Of a stretch of 64,000 nt of DNA, positions 8,496-17,858 are shown one piece after another. The translations under genes were made by a program, and so were the position numbers. The first letter of the stretch is position 1. Every line of letters starts with the position of its first letter. The notes below the pieces were generated by a model that was not told the DNA's origin, made no database searches, and saw only the letters and a program-made list of their open reading frames with translations. Source of the DNA: Streptomyces xanthii (GTDB lineage Bacteria > Actinomycetota > Actinomycetes > Streptomycetales > Streptomycetaceae); NCBI RefSeq assembly GCF_014621695.1, contig NZ_CP061281.1, positions 7,192,001 through 7,256,000 on the forward strand, read 5' to 3'.

Positions 8496-9722
8496 ATGAC
8501 ACAGACAGAGCTTCGCCCCGCAAGCGCCGCCGGTGCCGCCGGTACGACCGAGCCCCAGAGGACGCACGCCGGACCGCGCCGCAGCCTGCTCCTCCTCATG
8601 GCCGTCGCCACCGGCCTGTCCTGCGCCGGGAACTACGTCGCGCAGCCCCTGCTCGATCTCATCTCCCGCGACCTGGGCCTCGGCAGCGTGCTCACCGGCC
8701 TCGTCGTCACCGCCGCGCAGGCGGGGTACGCGCTCGGTCTGATGCTGATCATCCCGCTCGGCGACGTGCTCGACCGGCGGCGCCTCGCGGTCACGCTCTT
8801 CTCGGCGACCGCCCTCTTCCTCACCGTCTCCGCGCTCGCCCCCAGCGGCCCCGTGCTCCTCGCCAGCACGATCCTGACGGCCCTGACCTCGGTCGGCGCC
8901 CAGGTCCTCGTAGCCCACGCCGCCGCCCTCGCCACCGCGGAGACCCGCGGCCGGGCCGTCGCCACCGTGATGTCAGGCGTGCTGCTGGGCGGCCTGCTGG
9001 CCCGCACCGCGGCCGGCGGCCTCTCCGGCCTCGGCGGCTGGCGCACCGCGTACTGGGTGCTCGCCGTGCTCATGGCCGCCATGGCCGTCGTCCTGCACCG
9101 GTACGTGCCGCGCCTGTTCGACAGCACCGACCTGCGCTACCCGGCCCTGCTCCGCTCCACCCTCGCCCTGCTGCGCGAGGAGCCGGTGCTGCGCCGGCGG
9201 GCCCTGCTCGGCGGCCTGTCCTTCGCCTCGTACAGCGTCCAGCTCGCCGCCATCACCTTCCTGCTCAGCGGTGCCCCGTACCACTGGTCGGCGCCCGCGA
9301 TCGGACTGTTCGGACTGATCGGGGCCGTGGGCGTGCTCACCATGACCTTCGCGGCGCGGCTCGCCGACCGCGGCAAGGTCTCCCTGGTCACCGGCACCGC
9401 CGTCGCCCTGCTGCTGCTCGGCTGGCCGGCCCTGTACTTCGGCGCCCACTCCCTGATCTGGCTCGTCGTCGGCGTCATCGCCCTGAACATCGGCCAGCAG
9501 GCCGTCCTCAACAGCAGCCAGACCGTCATCTACGGACTGCGCCCCGAGGCCCGCAGCCGCGTCAACTCGGCCTTCTCCACGTCCTTCTTCTTCGGCGGCG
9601 CGACCGGCTCGGCTCTCGCCGCGGTCGTCTGGGCGGCGGCCGGCTGGACCGGCATCACGGCCCTCGGCGCGGGGCTCGCCGCCCTCGGCCTGGTCGTGTG
9701 GCTCACGGGGCGTGACCACTGA
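8496..9722 (+). CDS. MFS transporter, DHA1-like
   Basis: 408 aa with about 12 membrane helices. After a 30-residue polar N-terminus come AVATGLSCAGNYVAQPLLDL, a helix-2/3 loop with IPLGDVLDRRRLAV (motif A), and AVATVMSGVLLGGLLARTAAG in helix 5. This resembles putative efflux permeases of the YnfM/AraJ sort, and the substrate is unknown. The divergent LysR gene is probably its regulator. AGGAG lies 13 nt before the ATG inside an AGGAN7TCCT mini-hairpin (8476-8490), so translation may be weak or regulated. A terminator hairpin follows 29 nt after the stop. Confidence 0.85.
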   Translation: MTQTELRPASAAGAAGTTEPQRTHAGPRRSLLLLMAVATGLSCAGNYVAQPLLDLISRDLGLGSVLTGLVVTAAQAGYALGLMLIIPLGDVLDRRRLAVTLFSATALFLTVSALAPSGPVLLASTILTALTSVGAQVLVAHAAALATAETRGRAVATVMSGVLLGGLLARTAAGGLSGLGGWRTAYWVLAVLMAAMAVVLHRYVPRLFDSTDLRYPALLRSTLALLREEPVLRRRALLGGLSFASYSVQLAAITFLLSGAPYHWSAPAIGLFGLIGAVGVLTMTFAARLADRGKVSLVTGTAVALLLLGWPALYFGAHSLIWLVVGVIALNIGQQAVLNSSQTVIYGLRPEARSRVNSAFSTSFFFGGATGSALAAVVWAAAGWTGITALGAGLAALGLVVWLTGRDH

Positions 9723-9750
9723 CCGCACGGCGGGGGGTGACGGCGAGCGG

Positions 9751-9780
9751 GCCGGAGTCAGGCTTCGAACTGACTCCGGC
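9751..9780. terminator. Bidirectional hairpin between convergent genes
   Basis: GCCGGAGTCA (9751-9760) and TGACTCCGGC (9771-9780) form a perfect 10-bp stem with a 10-nt loop. The hairpin overlaps the last codons and stop of the minus-strand DUF4232 gene and lies 29 nt past the MFS stop, so it can serve both. Confidence 0.75.
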
Positions 9781-10318
9781 CCGTCGTCTGTTCGTAGAGC
9801 ACCTTCGCCGCCTGCTTCGCCGACGACTGCCACAGGGTCGTCACCGGCTCCCAGACCCGCACCCCGGCCGGCGCCCCGAGCGTCAGCGCCTGGAAGCGGC
9901 TGCCGTCGTGCTCCGGTACGGCGGTCACCGTCACGTACATGACCGTCCGCACCTCCTGCTCGGCGTCGTCCGAGTCGGACACCGAGCGGACCTCCGCGTA
10001 CACGGTGGCGTGCGCGGCGAGCGTGCGTCCCGCGTGCGGCACGGCGGGCAGCGGCAGCGCCGCCCCGTCGAGATCCCCGTACGTGACCGTGGGGACGCGG
10101 TCGACCAGGCAGGGCTTGCCCGAATCGTTGCGCAGCCGGAGCTTGAGCACGTCACCGTCGTCGTCGGACGGGTCGGCCCGCAGCGTCAGGTCCTTCTCGG
10201 CGCAGCGCGGGAGGTCGGCGGCGGGCGCGGCCCGCGTCGAGGCCGTGGCGGCCGGGACGGTGAGAGCGGCCAGGGCGAGGGCGGCCGTGGTGGCCGCCGT
10301 GAGGTGACGAGCGCGCAT
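9758..10318 (-). CDS. Secreted DUF4232-like protein
   Basis: 186 aa. A signal peptide (TAATTAALALAALTVPAATAST) without lipobox is followed by a DUF4232-like domain: PRCAEKDLTLRADPSDDDGD, LKLRLRNDSGKPCLVDRVPTV, then Y-E-V-type beta strands. Such domains are exported beta-sandwich proteins of unknown role in Streptomyces. The start at 10318 is the first Met preceding the signal peptide; the much longer frame above it is the antisense shadow of the GH15 gene. It is divergent from the GH15-like gene, sharing a 129-bp intergenic region. Confidence 0.75.
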   Translation of the reverse strand: MRARHLTAATTAALALAALTVPAATASTRAAPAADLPRCAEKDLTLRADPSDDDGDVLKLRLRNDSGKPCLVDRVPTVTYGDLDGAALPLPAVPHAGRTLAAHATVYAEVRSVSDSDDAEQEVRTVMYVTVTAVPEHDGSRFQALTLGAPAGVRVWEPVTTLWQSSAKQAAKVLYEQTTGRSQFEA

Positions 10319-10447
10319 CGGCAGATCCAGTCCGTCGTCGGTCGTGCTTCTTGCGGGCCGTGGATCGCGTCCCGCAAGGGGGTCGCAATACGGACATATG
10401 AGCCTATCCTGGAAGTGCGGCTCGTGTACGACGGCGTAGTTCCGATC

Positions 10448-12142
10448 ATGGACCTCCAGATCGCGGACCACGCCCTCCTCGGGGACCTGGAGACCGCCGC
10501 GCTGGTCGGCGGCGACGGGTCCGTCGACTGGCTCTGCCTGCCCCGCTTCGACTCGCCCGCCGCCTGCGCCGCGCTCCTCGGCACCCCGGACCACGGCGTG
10601 TGGCGGCTGGCTCCCGCCGACCCCCGCGCCCGCGCGGAGCGCGCCTACCGGCCCGACACCCTCGTCCTCGACACGGTCTGGCGGACCCCCGACGGCGCCG
10701 TCCGGATCACCGACTTCATGCCCCCGCGCGCCACCCGCCCCTGCCTCGTCCGCTGCGTCGAAGGACTCACCGGCACCGTGCCCGTGCACGGACTGCTGCG
10801 GCTCCGCTTCCACCAAGGACGCGTCGTCCCCTGGATGCTGCGCCAGGACCCCTGCACCGTCGCCCTCGCCGGACCCGACGCCGTCTGGGTCCGCGCCGAC
10901 GGCCCCGTCCGCGAGACCCCCGACCCGGACGGCGCCGCCCTCGGCTTCGACGCAGCCCTCGCACCGGGCCAGCGCTGCGCCGTCACCCTCGTCTGGGCGC
11001 CCTCGCACCTGACCGAACCCCCGCCCGAGCTCGCCGTGCCCGCCCGCACCCAGCTCAAGGAGACCCTCGCCTTCTGGCGCCGCTGGGCCGCCCACTGCGC
11101 CTACGACGGCCCCTGGCGCCCCGCCGTCCTGCGCTCCCTGATCACCTGGAAGGCGCTCACCCACGCCCCCACCGGCGCCGTCCTCGCCGCCCCCACCACC
11201 TCCCTGCCGCACGGCCCCGACGGCGCCCACGACGGCGACGGCCGCGTCTGCCGCCTCGACGGCCTGCGCCCCGACCTCGCCACCCTGATCCGCTGCGGCC
11301 TGCGCGCCGAGGCCGCCCACCGCGTCGACTGGCTCCTGCGCACCACCGCGGGCGACCCCGCCGCGCTCCAGGACGTCTACGGGCCCGCGGGAGAGCGCCG
11401 ACTGCGCAGCGTCGCCGCGCCCTGGTTCCCCGGGCGCCCGCCGGAGCGCCCCGTCCGCTTCGGCACCGACCCCGCCGGCGCGCTGCGCACGGCCGCGCAC
11501 GGCGAGGTCCTCGACGCCCTGCACCTCGCCCTGTGCGCGGGCCTGACCGGCGGCCTCGACTCCGGGCGGCTCGCGGCCGAGCTGACCCGGCACGCCGGAC
11601 TCCTGTGGACCGCCGCGCCCCCGCCGGGCCCCGCCGACCTCATGACGTGGGTGGCCCTCGACCGGGGCCTGCGCATCGCGGGCCGGCTCGGCCGCGGCAC
11701 CGACGCGGGCAGCGCCGTCCTGCGCGACACGATCCGGCGCCGCCTCGTCGAGGCACCCCTGCTGCCGCCCCGGACCGCCCTGTCGATGCCCGAGGCCGGA
11801 CTGCTGCCCGCCGCCGACCCCCGGGTGCGCCGCGCCCTCGCCACCGCGCACGACGACCCCGCCCCCACCGTCACCGACGGACTGCTGCGGGTCCGAGTCC
11901 TCGCCGGCGCCGGACACCGGACCGCGGCGCTGGCCTCGTTCGAGCGGATCCTGGCCGCCCGCAACGACGTGGGCCTGTTCGCCGAACGCTGGGACCCCGG
12001 CACCGGCAGCCCCCTCGGCAACGCCCCGAGCGCCGCCGCCCATCTCGCGCTCGTCGGCACCGCCCTGGCGCTGTCCGGCCCCGCCCCGGCGGCTCAGGGC
12101 CGGCGCCCAGGCGCCGGGCCGTCGAGCAGCGCGGCGGCCTGA
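10448..12142 (+). CDS. GH15-like protein lacking recognisable catalytic motifs
   Basis: 564 aa. The N-terminus (LLGDLETAALVGGDGSVDWL, PRFDSPAACAALLGT) and the middle (FWRRWAAHC, then VLAAPTTSLPHGPDGAHDGD, and HGEVLDALHLAL) follow the bacterial GH15 glucoamylase/trehalase-like family. The family's core NWDYRYCWLRD segment is replaced by DGDGRVCRLDGLRP, and the D-x-G-I-W-E-x-R segment with the catalytic Glu is missing: the sequence runs LLWTAAPPPGPADLMTWVAL directly. It is therefore probably a non-catalytic relative. The start is uncertain; GTG at 10415 with TATCCT at 10405-10410 is an alternative. Its 3' end overlaps the convergent GGDEF-EAL gene by 49 nt. Confidence 0.75.
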   Translation: MDLQIADHALLGDLETAALVGGDGSVDWLCLPRFDSPAACAALLGTPDHGVWRLAPADPRARAERAYRPDTLVLDTVWRTPDGAVRITDFMPPRATRPCLVRCVEGLTGTVPVHGLLRLRFHQGRVVPWMLRQDPCTVALAGPDAVWVRADGPVRETPDPDGAALGFDAALAPGQRCAVTLVWAPSHLTEPPPELAVPARTQLKETLAFWRRWAAHCAYDGPWRPAVLRSLITWKALTHAPTGAVLAAPTTSLPHGPDGAHDGDGRVCRLDGLRPDLATLIRCGLRAEAAHRVDWLLRTTAGDPAALQDVYGPAGERRLRSVAAPWFPGRPPERPVRFGTDPAGALRTAAHGEVLDALHLALCAGLTGGLDSGRLAAELTRHAGLLWTAAPPPGPADLMTWVALDRGLRIAGRLGRGTDAGSAVLRDTIRRRLVEAPLLPPRTALSMPEAGLLPAADPRVRRALATAHDDPAPTVTDGLLRVRVLAGAGHRTAALASFERILAARNDVGLFAERWDPGTGSPLGNAPSAAAHLALVGTALALSGPAPAAQGRRPGAGPSSSAAA

Positions 12143-15100
12143 TCCGGCACCAGCGGCCGAGCGAAGAGGAAGCCCTGCCCGAACCGGCAGTCCATGGAGG
12201 TCAGCAGCGCCCACTGCTCCGGCGTCTCGATGCCTTCCGCGATGACGTCGAGACCGAGCGTGCGCGCGATCCGTACGATGCCCTCCACCAGGGCGAACTG
12301 CCGCGTGTCCACGGTGATGTCGTCGACATAGGACTTGTCGATCTTCAGGACGTCGACGGGGAACTCCCGCAGATAGCGCAGCCCCGAGAAGCCGGTGCCG
12401 AAGTCGTCCACCGCGATCCGCACCCCGAGGTCCTTCACCCGCTGGACCACCGCGTCGATCTGCTTGTCCCGCCGCATCAACACGGTCTCCGTCAGCTCCA
12501 GTTGGAGCGACCCGGGCCGCAACCCCGGCGTGTCGAGCGCCGCCCGCACCTGATCCACGAAGTCCGCCTCGCGGAACTGCCGCGCCGACACGTTCACGCT
12601 GATGTACGGGGCCGGCCCCGAGGTCGTCGCCTGCAAGCGGGCCGCGCCCGCCGCCGCGTTGCGCAGCACCCACGCGCCCAGCGAAGCGATCTGCCCGGTC
12701 TCCTCGGCCAGGGCGACGAACTGCTCCGTGGGCACCGTGCCGCGCGGATCATCCGGCCAGCGCAACAGCGCCTCGAATCCGACCACCTCCTCCGTCGCCA
12801 GGTCCACCACCGGCTGGTAGCGCAGCGCGAACCCGCCGTTGCCGACGATCGCGTCCATCCGCTCCTGCAACTCGTGCCGGCGCACCACACGGTCGTGCAG
12901 CGGCGGCCGGAAACGGCGCCACTGCCGCTTGCCCGCCGCCTTGGCCGCGTACAGCGCCAGGTCGGCGTGCTGCAGCAGCTCGTCCGCGTTCGCACTGTCC
13001 AGGGCCGTCGCCACGCCGACGCTCGCGGACACGCTCACCGAGTCCTCCAGGAGCCGTACCGGACGGCTGAGCGTCTGCAGGATCTGGGCCGCGAGCAGCT
13101 CCGCGTCGACCGGCTCACGGGCGTCCTCCATCAGCACCGCGAACTCGTCGCCGCCCAGCCGGGCCGCCGTGTCCGTGCGCCGCAGCGTGCCCGACAGCCG
13201 CTCGCCGACCGCCATCAGGAGCAGATCGCCCGCCGGATGCCCGAGCGTGTCGTTGACCATCTTGAAGTCGTCGAGGTCGATGAAGAGCAGGCAGGTCAGC
13301 GCCGGTTCGCGACGGCCGCGCAGCAGCGCGCGCTCCACCCGCTCCAGCAGCAGCGTGCGGTTCGGCAGACCCGTCAGCGCGTCGTGGAAGGCACGCTGTG
13401 TCAGCTCCTGCTCCAGCTGACGCTGCTCCGTCACGTCGCGCAGCGTCACGACGATGCCCGCCACCGTCGGATCGCCGCGCAGGTCGCTGCACCGCACCTC
13501 GACCTCGGTGCGCCCGCTGTCCCGGGTCACCCACCAGTGGTCGTGCGTCTCCGGCGCCCCCTCGGCCCGCAGCGCGTCCAGCGCCTGCCGCGCCCGCTCC
13601 CGGTCGCGCCGGCCCACCAGGTCGGGCAGCACGGAGCCGGTCGGCTCCGTCCCGCCGAACACGGCCCGCGCCGACGGGCTCGCGTACCGGACCGTGTTGT
13701 CGTCGTCGACGATGAGGATCACGTCCGACGCGTTGCTCACCAGCGTCCGGAAGTACGCCTCGCTCTCCCTGCGGCTGATCTCCTCGCGCAGGCCGATCCG
13801 CTCCATCGCGAGCCCCGCGTGCGCGGCGAGGCTCTCCAGCGGCCCCCGGATCTCGGTGAGCCGCTTGAGGGGCCCCGCCGCGACCAGCAGGCCCGGCAGA
13901 TCACCGCCGGGCGGCCGGTCCGGCGGCACCATCGGACAGGCCAGCGCGGTGTCCAGGCCCCGCAGCCGGGCGGCGGCCGCGGGGCCGAGATCCGCCACGG
14001 ACACGACGCGGGTCGCCGCGGGCCAGGAGTCGGGACCGGCGTCCGGCACCGCCGGCACGAGCGCCGAGGCGTGCGCGGCGTCCGGCCCGAACAGCGTGCT
14101 CACCGCACGGTCGCAGGCCGCTTCGATGTCCTGCGGGCGCTGCGCCGCCACCAGTGCCGCCGTCGCCGTCCGCAGCGTCTGCTCGCGCGCCACCGCCGTC
14201 CGGTGCGCCACGACCATGCCGCCGAGCCGCAGCAGCACGAGCAGGAACATCAGGCCGCTGAACGCCGCGATCGCCGCGCCGTCCCGCGTCCCCCCGGACA
14301 GCGCCTCGTGCAGCAGGACCACGGGAGCGCTGAGCGTCGCGAGCCCCAGCATCACCAGGCGCGGCCGGGCCGGCAGCAGCGACGGCTCGCGCGGGCGCAG
14401 CGCCGTCAGCTCGGCCATCGACGGGTGCAGCGCGGCGAGCGCCCACGCGGCGTGGAACACGATCCAGCCCACGTCGAGCGCCGTGCCCGCCTCCCAGGCG
14501 CCGTTCAGCCGCAGGATGCCGTACGTGACGTCGACGCCGAGCAGCGCCAGCGTCCCGACGAGGAGCAGTTGCAGCGACCGGTTGCCCCGCGCCCCCGGCC
14601 CCGCGGCGACCAGACGCGCGAGCAGGAGGAGCACGAGCACATCGCCCAGCGGATACGCGAGACTCACCGCGCGCTGCACCCAGGTCATGTTCTCGGTCCG
14701 CGTCAGCGGCTGGACGAGGAACACCCACACCGGCAGCGCGAGCCCCGCCGTGAGCAGCAACGCGTCGAGCAGCGCGGGCAGATCGTGCCCCGCCCACCGG
14801 TAGCGCGCCAGCCCGTACAGGCCGAGCGCGAGCAACGGATACGTCAGCAGGTAGAAGGCGTCCGAGGGGGACGGGAAGGGCACGGTCGCGTCGAGGTACT
14901 GGACGAGGACGCTGTAGTACGTGTCGCCGGCGGTGAACGTGAGGAGCGCCCCCGCGAGCACGTACCAGGGCCAGCGGTGCGCGGGACGGTGCATGCGGAC
15001 CCCGAGGAGGACCGCGCCGGCGGAGGAGAGGCCGATCGCCGCCCACACCGGCGTGTACGCGGCCGGAACGGTCAGGTACACGATGGTGGCGGCCACCGCG

Positions 15101-15171
15101 AAGGCGGTGTAGAAGGCCATCAGCCGATGAGCTCGCAGCACTGGATACACGCCTCCCCGCGTCGGGGACAC
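12094..15171 (-). CDS. Membrane-bound PAS-GGDEF-EAL cyclic-di-GMP enzyme
   Basis: 1025 aa. An N-terminal membrane module of roughly ten helices (to about residue 330) is followed by a GAF-like linker, a PAS domain (about 455-570; FRTLVSNASDVILIVDDDNT), a GGDEF domain with intact RLGGDEFAVL near residue 673, and an EAL domain with GFEALLRW near 799 plus the DDFGTGFSGLRYL loop. Both signatures look intact, so cyclase and phosphodiesterase activities are possible. It resembles the RmdB type of Streptomyces in layout. It lies 75 bp downstream of the polysaccharide operon on the same strand, suggesting a role in controlling it. GTG 15171 is used; ATG at 15120 is an alternative. Confidence 0.9.
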   Translation of the reverse strand: MSPTRGGVYPVLRAHRLMAFYTAFAVAATIVYLTVPAAYTPVWAAIGLSSAGAVLLGVRMHRPAHRWPWYVLAGALLTFTAGDTYYSVLVQYLDATVPFPSPSDAFYLLTYPLLALGLYGLARYRWAGHDLPALLDALLLTAGLALPVWVFLVQPLTRTENMTWVQRAVSLAYPLGDVLVLLLLARLVAAGPGARGNRSLQLLLVGTLALLGVDVTYGILRLNGAWEAGTALDVGWIVFHAAWALAALHPSMAELTALRPREPSLLPARPRLVMLGLATLSAPVVLLHEALSGGTRDGAAIAAFSGLMFLLVLLRLGGMVVAHRTAVAREQTLRTATAALVAAQRPQDIEAACDRAVSTLFGPDAAHASALVPAVPDAGPDSWPAATRVVSVADLGPAAAARLRGLDTALACPMVPPDRPPGGDLPGLLVAAGPLKRLTEIRGPLESLAAHAGLAMERIGLREEISRRESEAYFRTLVSNASDVILIVDDDNTVRYASPSARAVFGGTEPTGSVLPDLVGRRDRERARQALDALRAEGAPETHDHWWVTRDSGRTEVEVRCSDLRGDPTVAGIVVTLRDVTEQRQLEQELTQRAFHDALTGLPNRTLLLERVERALLRGRREPALTCLLFIDLDDFKMVNDTLGHPAGDLLLMAVGERLSGTLRRTDTAARLGGDEFAVLMEDAREPVDAELLAAQILQTLSRPVRLLEDSVSVSASVGVATALDSANADELLQHADLALYAAKAAGKRQWRRFRPPLHDRVVRRHELQERMDAIVGNGGFALRYQPVVDLATEEVVGFEALLRWPDDPRGTVPTEQFVALAEETGQIASLGAWVLRNAAAGAARLQATTSGPAPYISVNVSARQFREADFVDQVRAALDTPGLRPGSLQLELTETVLMRRDKQIDAVVQRVKDLGVRIAVDDFGTGFSGLRYLREFPVDVLKIDKSYVDDITVDTRQFALVEGIVRIARTLGLDVIAEGIETPEQWALLTSMDCRFGQGFLFARPLVPDQAAALLDGPAPGRRP

Positions 15172-15246
15172 CGGGTTGCGTTCACGCAGTCGATCCTGGG
15201 CCTCGCTCCGATTCGATCGTAGGCACGGGCCCGCGCGGCCTGCATC

Positions 15247-16881
15247 TCAGCGCGGTACGACCGCTCCCACCTGCGGTCCTCCGCTCGGCGTGCGCCCGAA
15301 GTAGTCGGCGTCGCCGGGCTGCGGGGCCCCCGCGGGCAGCGGCAGCGCGAGGCCTTCTCCGGCGAGCGAGGTGCAGGTCGGTGTCGCCAGGTCGGCGTCC
15401 GCGACGGACCGGATCCGGGGGAGGGGGCCGCCCTTCAGGCACGGGTCGACGGTGAGTCCGGTGGGGTGTCCTTCGACGCTCTCCTGGCCGTCGGCGGCGC
15501 GCCAGGAGGCCAGGGAGTCGTACGTGTGCTCGCCCCAGCGGACCTGCCAGGTGCCGTGTGCTGCGCGGTAGGCGTTGCCCTGCAGTACGACGTTCGCGGG
15601 CTTCAGGTCCGCATCGCCCATCACGATCGGCGCGCCGGCTGTGACGAACAGGTTGTCGCGGATCTGGACACCGTGCTCGCCAGGCTGGATCCGCAGTGCG
15701 GGTCCGGGCCCCTTCGGGGCACGCGACACGAGCACGGTGTTACGGACGACAGCCAATTCCCTGAGGTCGATGCCGTACACGGCGATCGAACCGAGCTGCG
15801 GCAACCCGCGGCCGTCGTCGGCGCTGATGTTGTCGCTGATGGTGTTCCGGGTGTGGCCGCCGTTCTCCCAGCGCTGATAGGTGTAGAAGCCCGGACCGTC
15901 GTTGCCGAAGGCCAGGTTCCGGCGAAGTGCGGAGTCGGACACGTTTGAGTCGAGGCCGAAGCCGGCCCCGTCCACGCTCGAGCCGGTGTGGTTGCGGTAG
16001 GCGGCGCTGTGCTCGACGACGACCTGCGTCGAGTCGTACGCCCAGACACCGGCAGGCCCCTCCGGGGCGTCGTCGGCCGCACGCCCTCCGTTGTCGTGGG
16101 CCTCGACGTGGCGCAGCGTCGCACCGCGCACGGCACCCACGACGATGCCGTCGCCCGTGTGCCGGTCGTGGGCTCTGGGATCGCCTGTGTTGTCGTAGGC
16201 AGCCACATCTGTGAGCGTCAGCCCCCTGTGCGCGTAGGCCGCCGCCTGAGGCTTGAAGTCGGGCCCGTAGGACAAGAACCCAGCATCCTTGTTGCTGTGC
16301 AGCAGAGTACGGTCGACGGTCACCTCGCTGAAGCCCACTCCGTGCGACGACGCGCCGATGGCGACGCCGATGCGGAACCCTGCCACGTCGACGTCCCGGA
16401 TGCGGATGCCCGAAGGCCGGTCGCCGTTCCGCAGGTCGCTGTACAGCAGTATCCCGGGGTCGTGTTTCCGGGCTGAGCCCGAGCCGCGCAATATCAGGCC
16501 CCGTATCTCGAGACCTCCCGTGTTGCGTACCGACACGGCGGGTGCGTCGGACGAGGAGAGCGTGGCACGCCCGGTGCCGTAGGAGCCGATGACGACAGGT
16601 CGGCCGGGATCCCCGGCCTCGCGCGGACCTACGGTGAGCGCGCCGTGGAAGTGCGCGCCGCCCTTCAACAGCAGCCGGTCGCCGGGGACGAGCCCGACGT
16701 GATCTGCGCGTGCCGGGGTGCGCCACGCCGTGTCCGGTGATGTGCCCGCGGCGTCGTCGTCGCCGTCCGGGGACAGGTAGTAGGTGTGCGTCGGAGGCAC
16801 GTAGTGCGGTGTGGCGACACAGCCCACTGCCAGGAGGGCCAGGCCCAGCACCAGGGCAATGACCACGCCACGCATCTTCAT
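15247..16881 (-). CDS. Right-handed beta-helix lipoprotein
   Basis: 544 aa. MKMRGVVIALVLGLALLAVG precedes a lipobox-like Cys, so it is probably an outer-surface lipoprotein. The rest is a parallel beta-helix: repeated strands such as LEIRGLILRG, IRIRDVDVAGF, ATLRHVEAHDNGG and VVVEHSAAYRNHTG, as in pectate-lyase, alginate-epimerase and DUF1565/PbH1 proteins. It begins YYLSPDGDDDAAGTSPDTAW, typical of polysaccharide-active beta-helix proteins. The ATG overlaps the preceding stop (TGATG), so it is translationally coupled to uxs. I infer that it modifies, cuts or binds the polymer made by the operon. Confidence 0.82.
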   Translation of the reverse strand: MKMRGVVIALVLGLALLAVGCVATPHYVPPTHTYYLSPDGDDDAAGTSPDTAWRTPARADHVGLVPGDRLLLKGGAHFHGALTVGPREAGDPGRPVVIGSYGTGRATLSSSDAPAVSVRNTGGLEIRGLILRGSGSARKHDPGILLYSDLRNGDRPSGIRIRDVDVAGFRIGVAIGASSHGVGFSEVTVDRTLLHSNKDAGFLSYGPDFKPQAAAYAHRGLTLTDVAAYDNTGDPRAHDRHTGDGIVVGAVRGATLRHVEAHDNGGRAADDAPEGPAGVWAYDSTQVVVEHSAAYRNHTGSSVDGAGFGLDSNVSDSALRRNLAFGNDGPGFYTYQRWENGGHTRNTISDNISADDGRGLPQLGSIAVYGIDLRELAVVRNTVLVSRAPKGPGPALRIQPGEHGVQIRDNLFVTAGAPIVMGDADLKPANVVLQGNAYRAAHGTWQVRWGEHTYDSLASWRAADGQESVEGHPTGLTVDPCLKGGPLPRIRSVADADLATPTCTSLAGEGLALPLPAGAPQPGDADYFGRTPSGGPQVGAVVPR

Positions 16882-17858
16882 CACACCTGCACAGGCTTGC
16901 GGTCCGGGTCGGCGGTCGCCGGCCGGTCCGCCGCGCGGGACCTGGACCACGCCACGGTGCGGCGCAGTCCTTCCTCCAGCGGGACCGTCGGGCTCCAGCC
17001 GAGCTCAGCGCGTGCCCGGTCGATGACGGGGCGGCGCCGGCACGGATCGTCCACGGGCAGCGGCCGGTACTCGACAGACGACGGCGAACCCGTCACCTTC
17101 AGCACCAGATCGGCCAGCTCCCGCACCGTGAACTCACCCGGGTTGCCCAGGTTCACCGGGCCCTCGGAACAGCTGTCGAGCATCGCGGTCAGACCGCGTA
17201 CGAGATCGTCCACGTAACAGAAGCTACGGGTCTGGGAGCCGTCCCCGAAAACGGTGAGGGGCCGTTCGGCGAGGGCCTGTCGCAGGAACGTGGAGACGAC
17301 GCGGCCGTCGTGCGGGCGCATCCGCGGACCGTACGTGTTGAAGATCCGCACGATGCCCGTGTTGGCGCCGAGCGAGCGGCGGTAGGCCGTCGTCAGCGCC
17401 TCCGCGTATCGCTTCGCCTCGTCGTACACGCTGCGCGGGCCCACCGGGTTCACATGGCCCCAGTAGTCCTCCGGCTGCGGGTGCACCTCCGGGTCGCCGT
17501 ACGCCTCGCTCGTCGACGCCAGCAGGAACCGGGCGCCGCGGCGCAGCGCGAACCGCAGCGCGTTCTCCGTGCCCCGGCTGCCCACCGACAGCGTCTCGAG
17601 GGGCAGCCGGTGATAGTCGGGCGGCGAGGCGGGGCTCGCCAGGTGGGCCACCGCGTGCACGGGGCCCGGCACGTCGAACGGCTCGGTCACGTCGCAGGAC
17701 ACGAGCCGGAAGCGCGGCTCGGGCAGCAGATGCGTGACGTTCTTCGGGGCGCCCGTGCAGAAGTTGTCCAGGCACCACACGGTGTCGCCCCGGTACAGCA
17801 GGGCCTCGCACAGATGGGAGCCGAGGAAACCGCCGCCTCCCGTGACCACCACTTTCAT
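16881..17858 (-). CDS. uxs: UDP-glucuronate decarboxylase (UDP-xylose synthase)
   Basis: 325 aa extended short-chain dehydrogenase. Rossmann motif VTGGGGFLGSHLCEAL at the N-terminus, catalytic Ser/Thr region ASTSEAYGDPEVHPQ, and the YWGHVNPVGPRSVYDEAKRYAE signature (YxxxK) that is characteristic of UXS enzymes. The enzyme uses NAD to oxidise, decarboxylate and re-reduce UDP-glucuronate to UDP-xylose. GGAGGT lies 6 nt upstream of the ATG, which overlaps the ugd stop as ATGA. With the upstream dehydrogenase it forms a two-step UDP-Glc to UDP-Xyl route in one operon. Confidence 0.88.
   Translation of the reverse strand: MKVVVTGGGGFLGSHLCEALLYRGDTVWCLDNFCTGAPKNVTHLLPEPRFRLVSCDVTEPFDVPGPVHAVAHLASPASPPDYHRLPLETLSVGSRGTENALRFALRRGARFLLASTSEAYGDPEVHPQPEDYWGHVNPVGPRSVYDEAKRYAEALTTAYRRSLGANTGIVRIFNTYGPRMRPHDGRVVSTFLRQALAERPLTVFGDGSQTRSFCYVDDLVRGLTAMLDSCSEGPVNLGNPGEFTVRELADLVLKVTGSPSSVEYRPLPVDDPCRRRPVIDRARAELGWSPTVPLEEGLRRTVAWSRSRAADRPATADPDRKPVQV

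Noticed and set aside
10600..15222. Very long plus-strand open frame (over 1500 codons)
   Set aside because: It is Arg/Pro/Ala-rich low-complexity translation, antisense to the GGDEF-EAL gene and out of frame with the GH15-like gene; a high-GC shadow.
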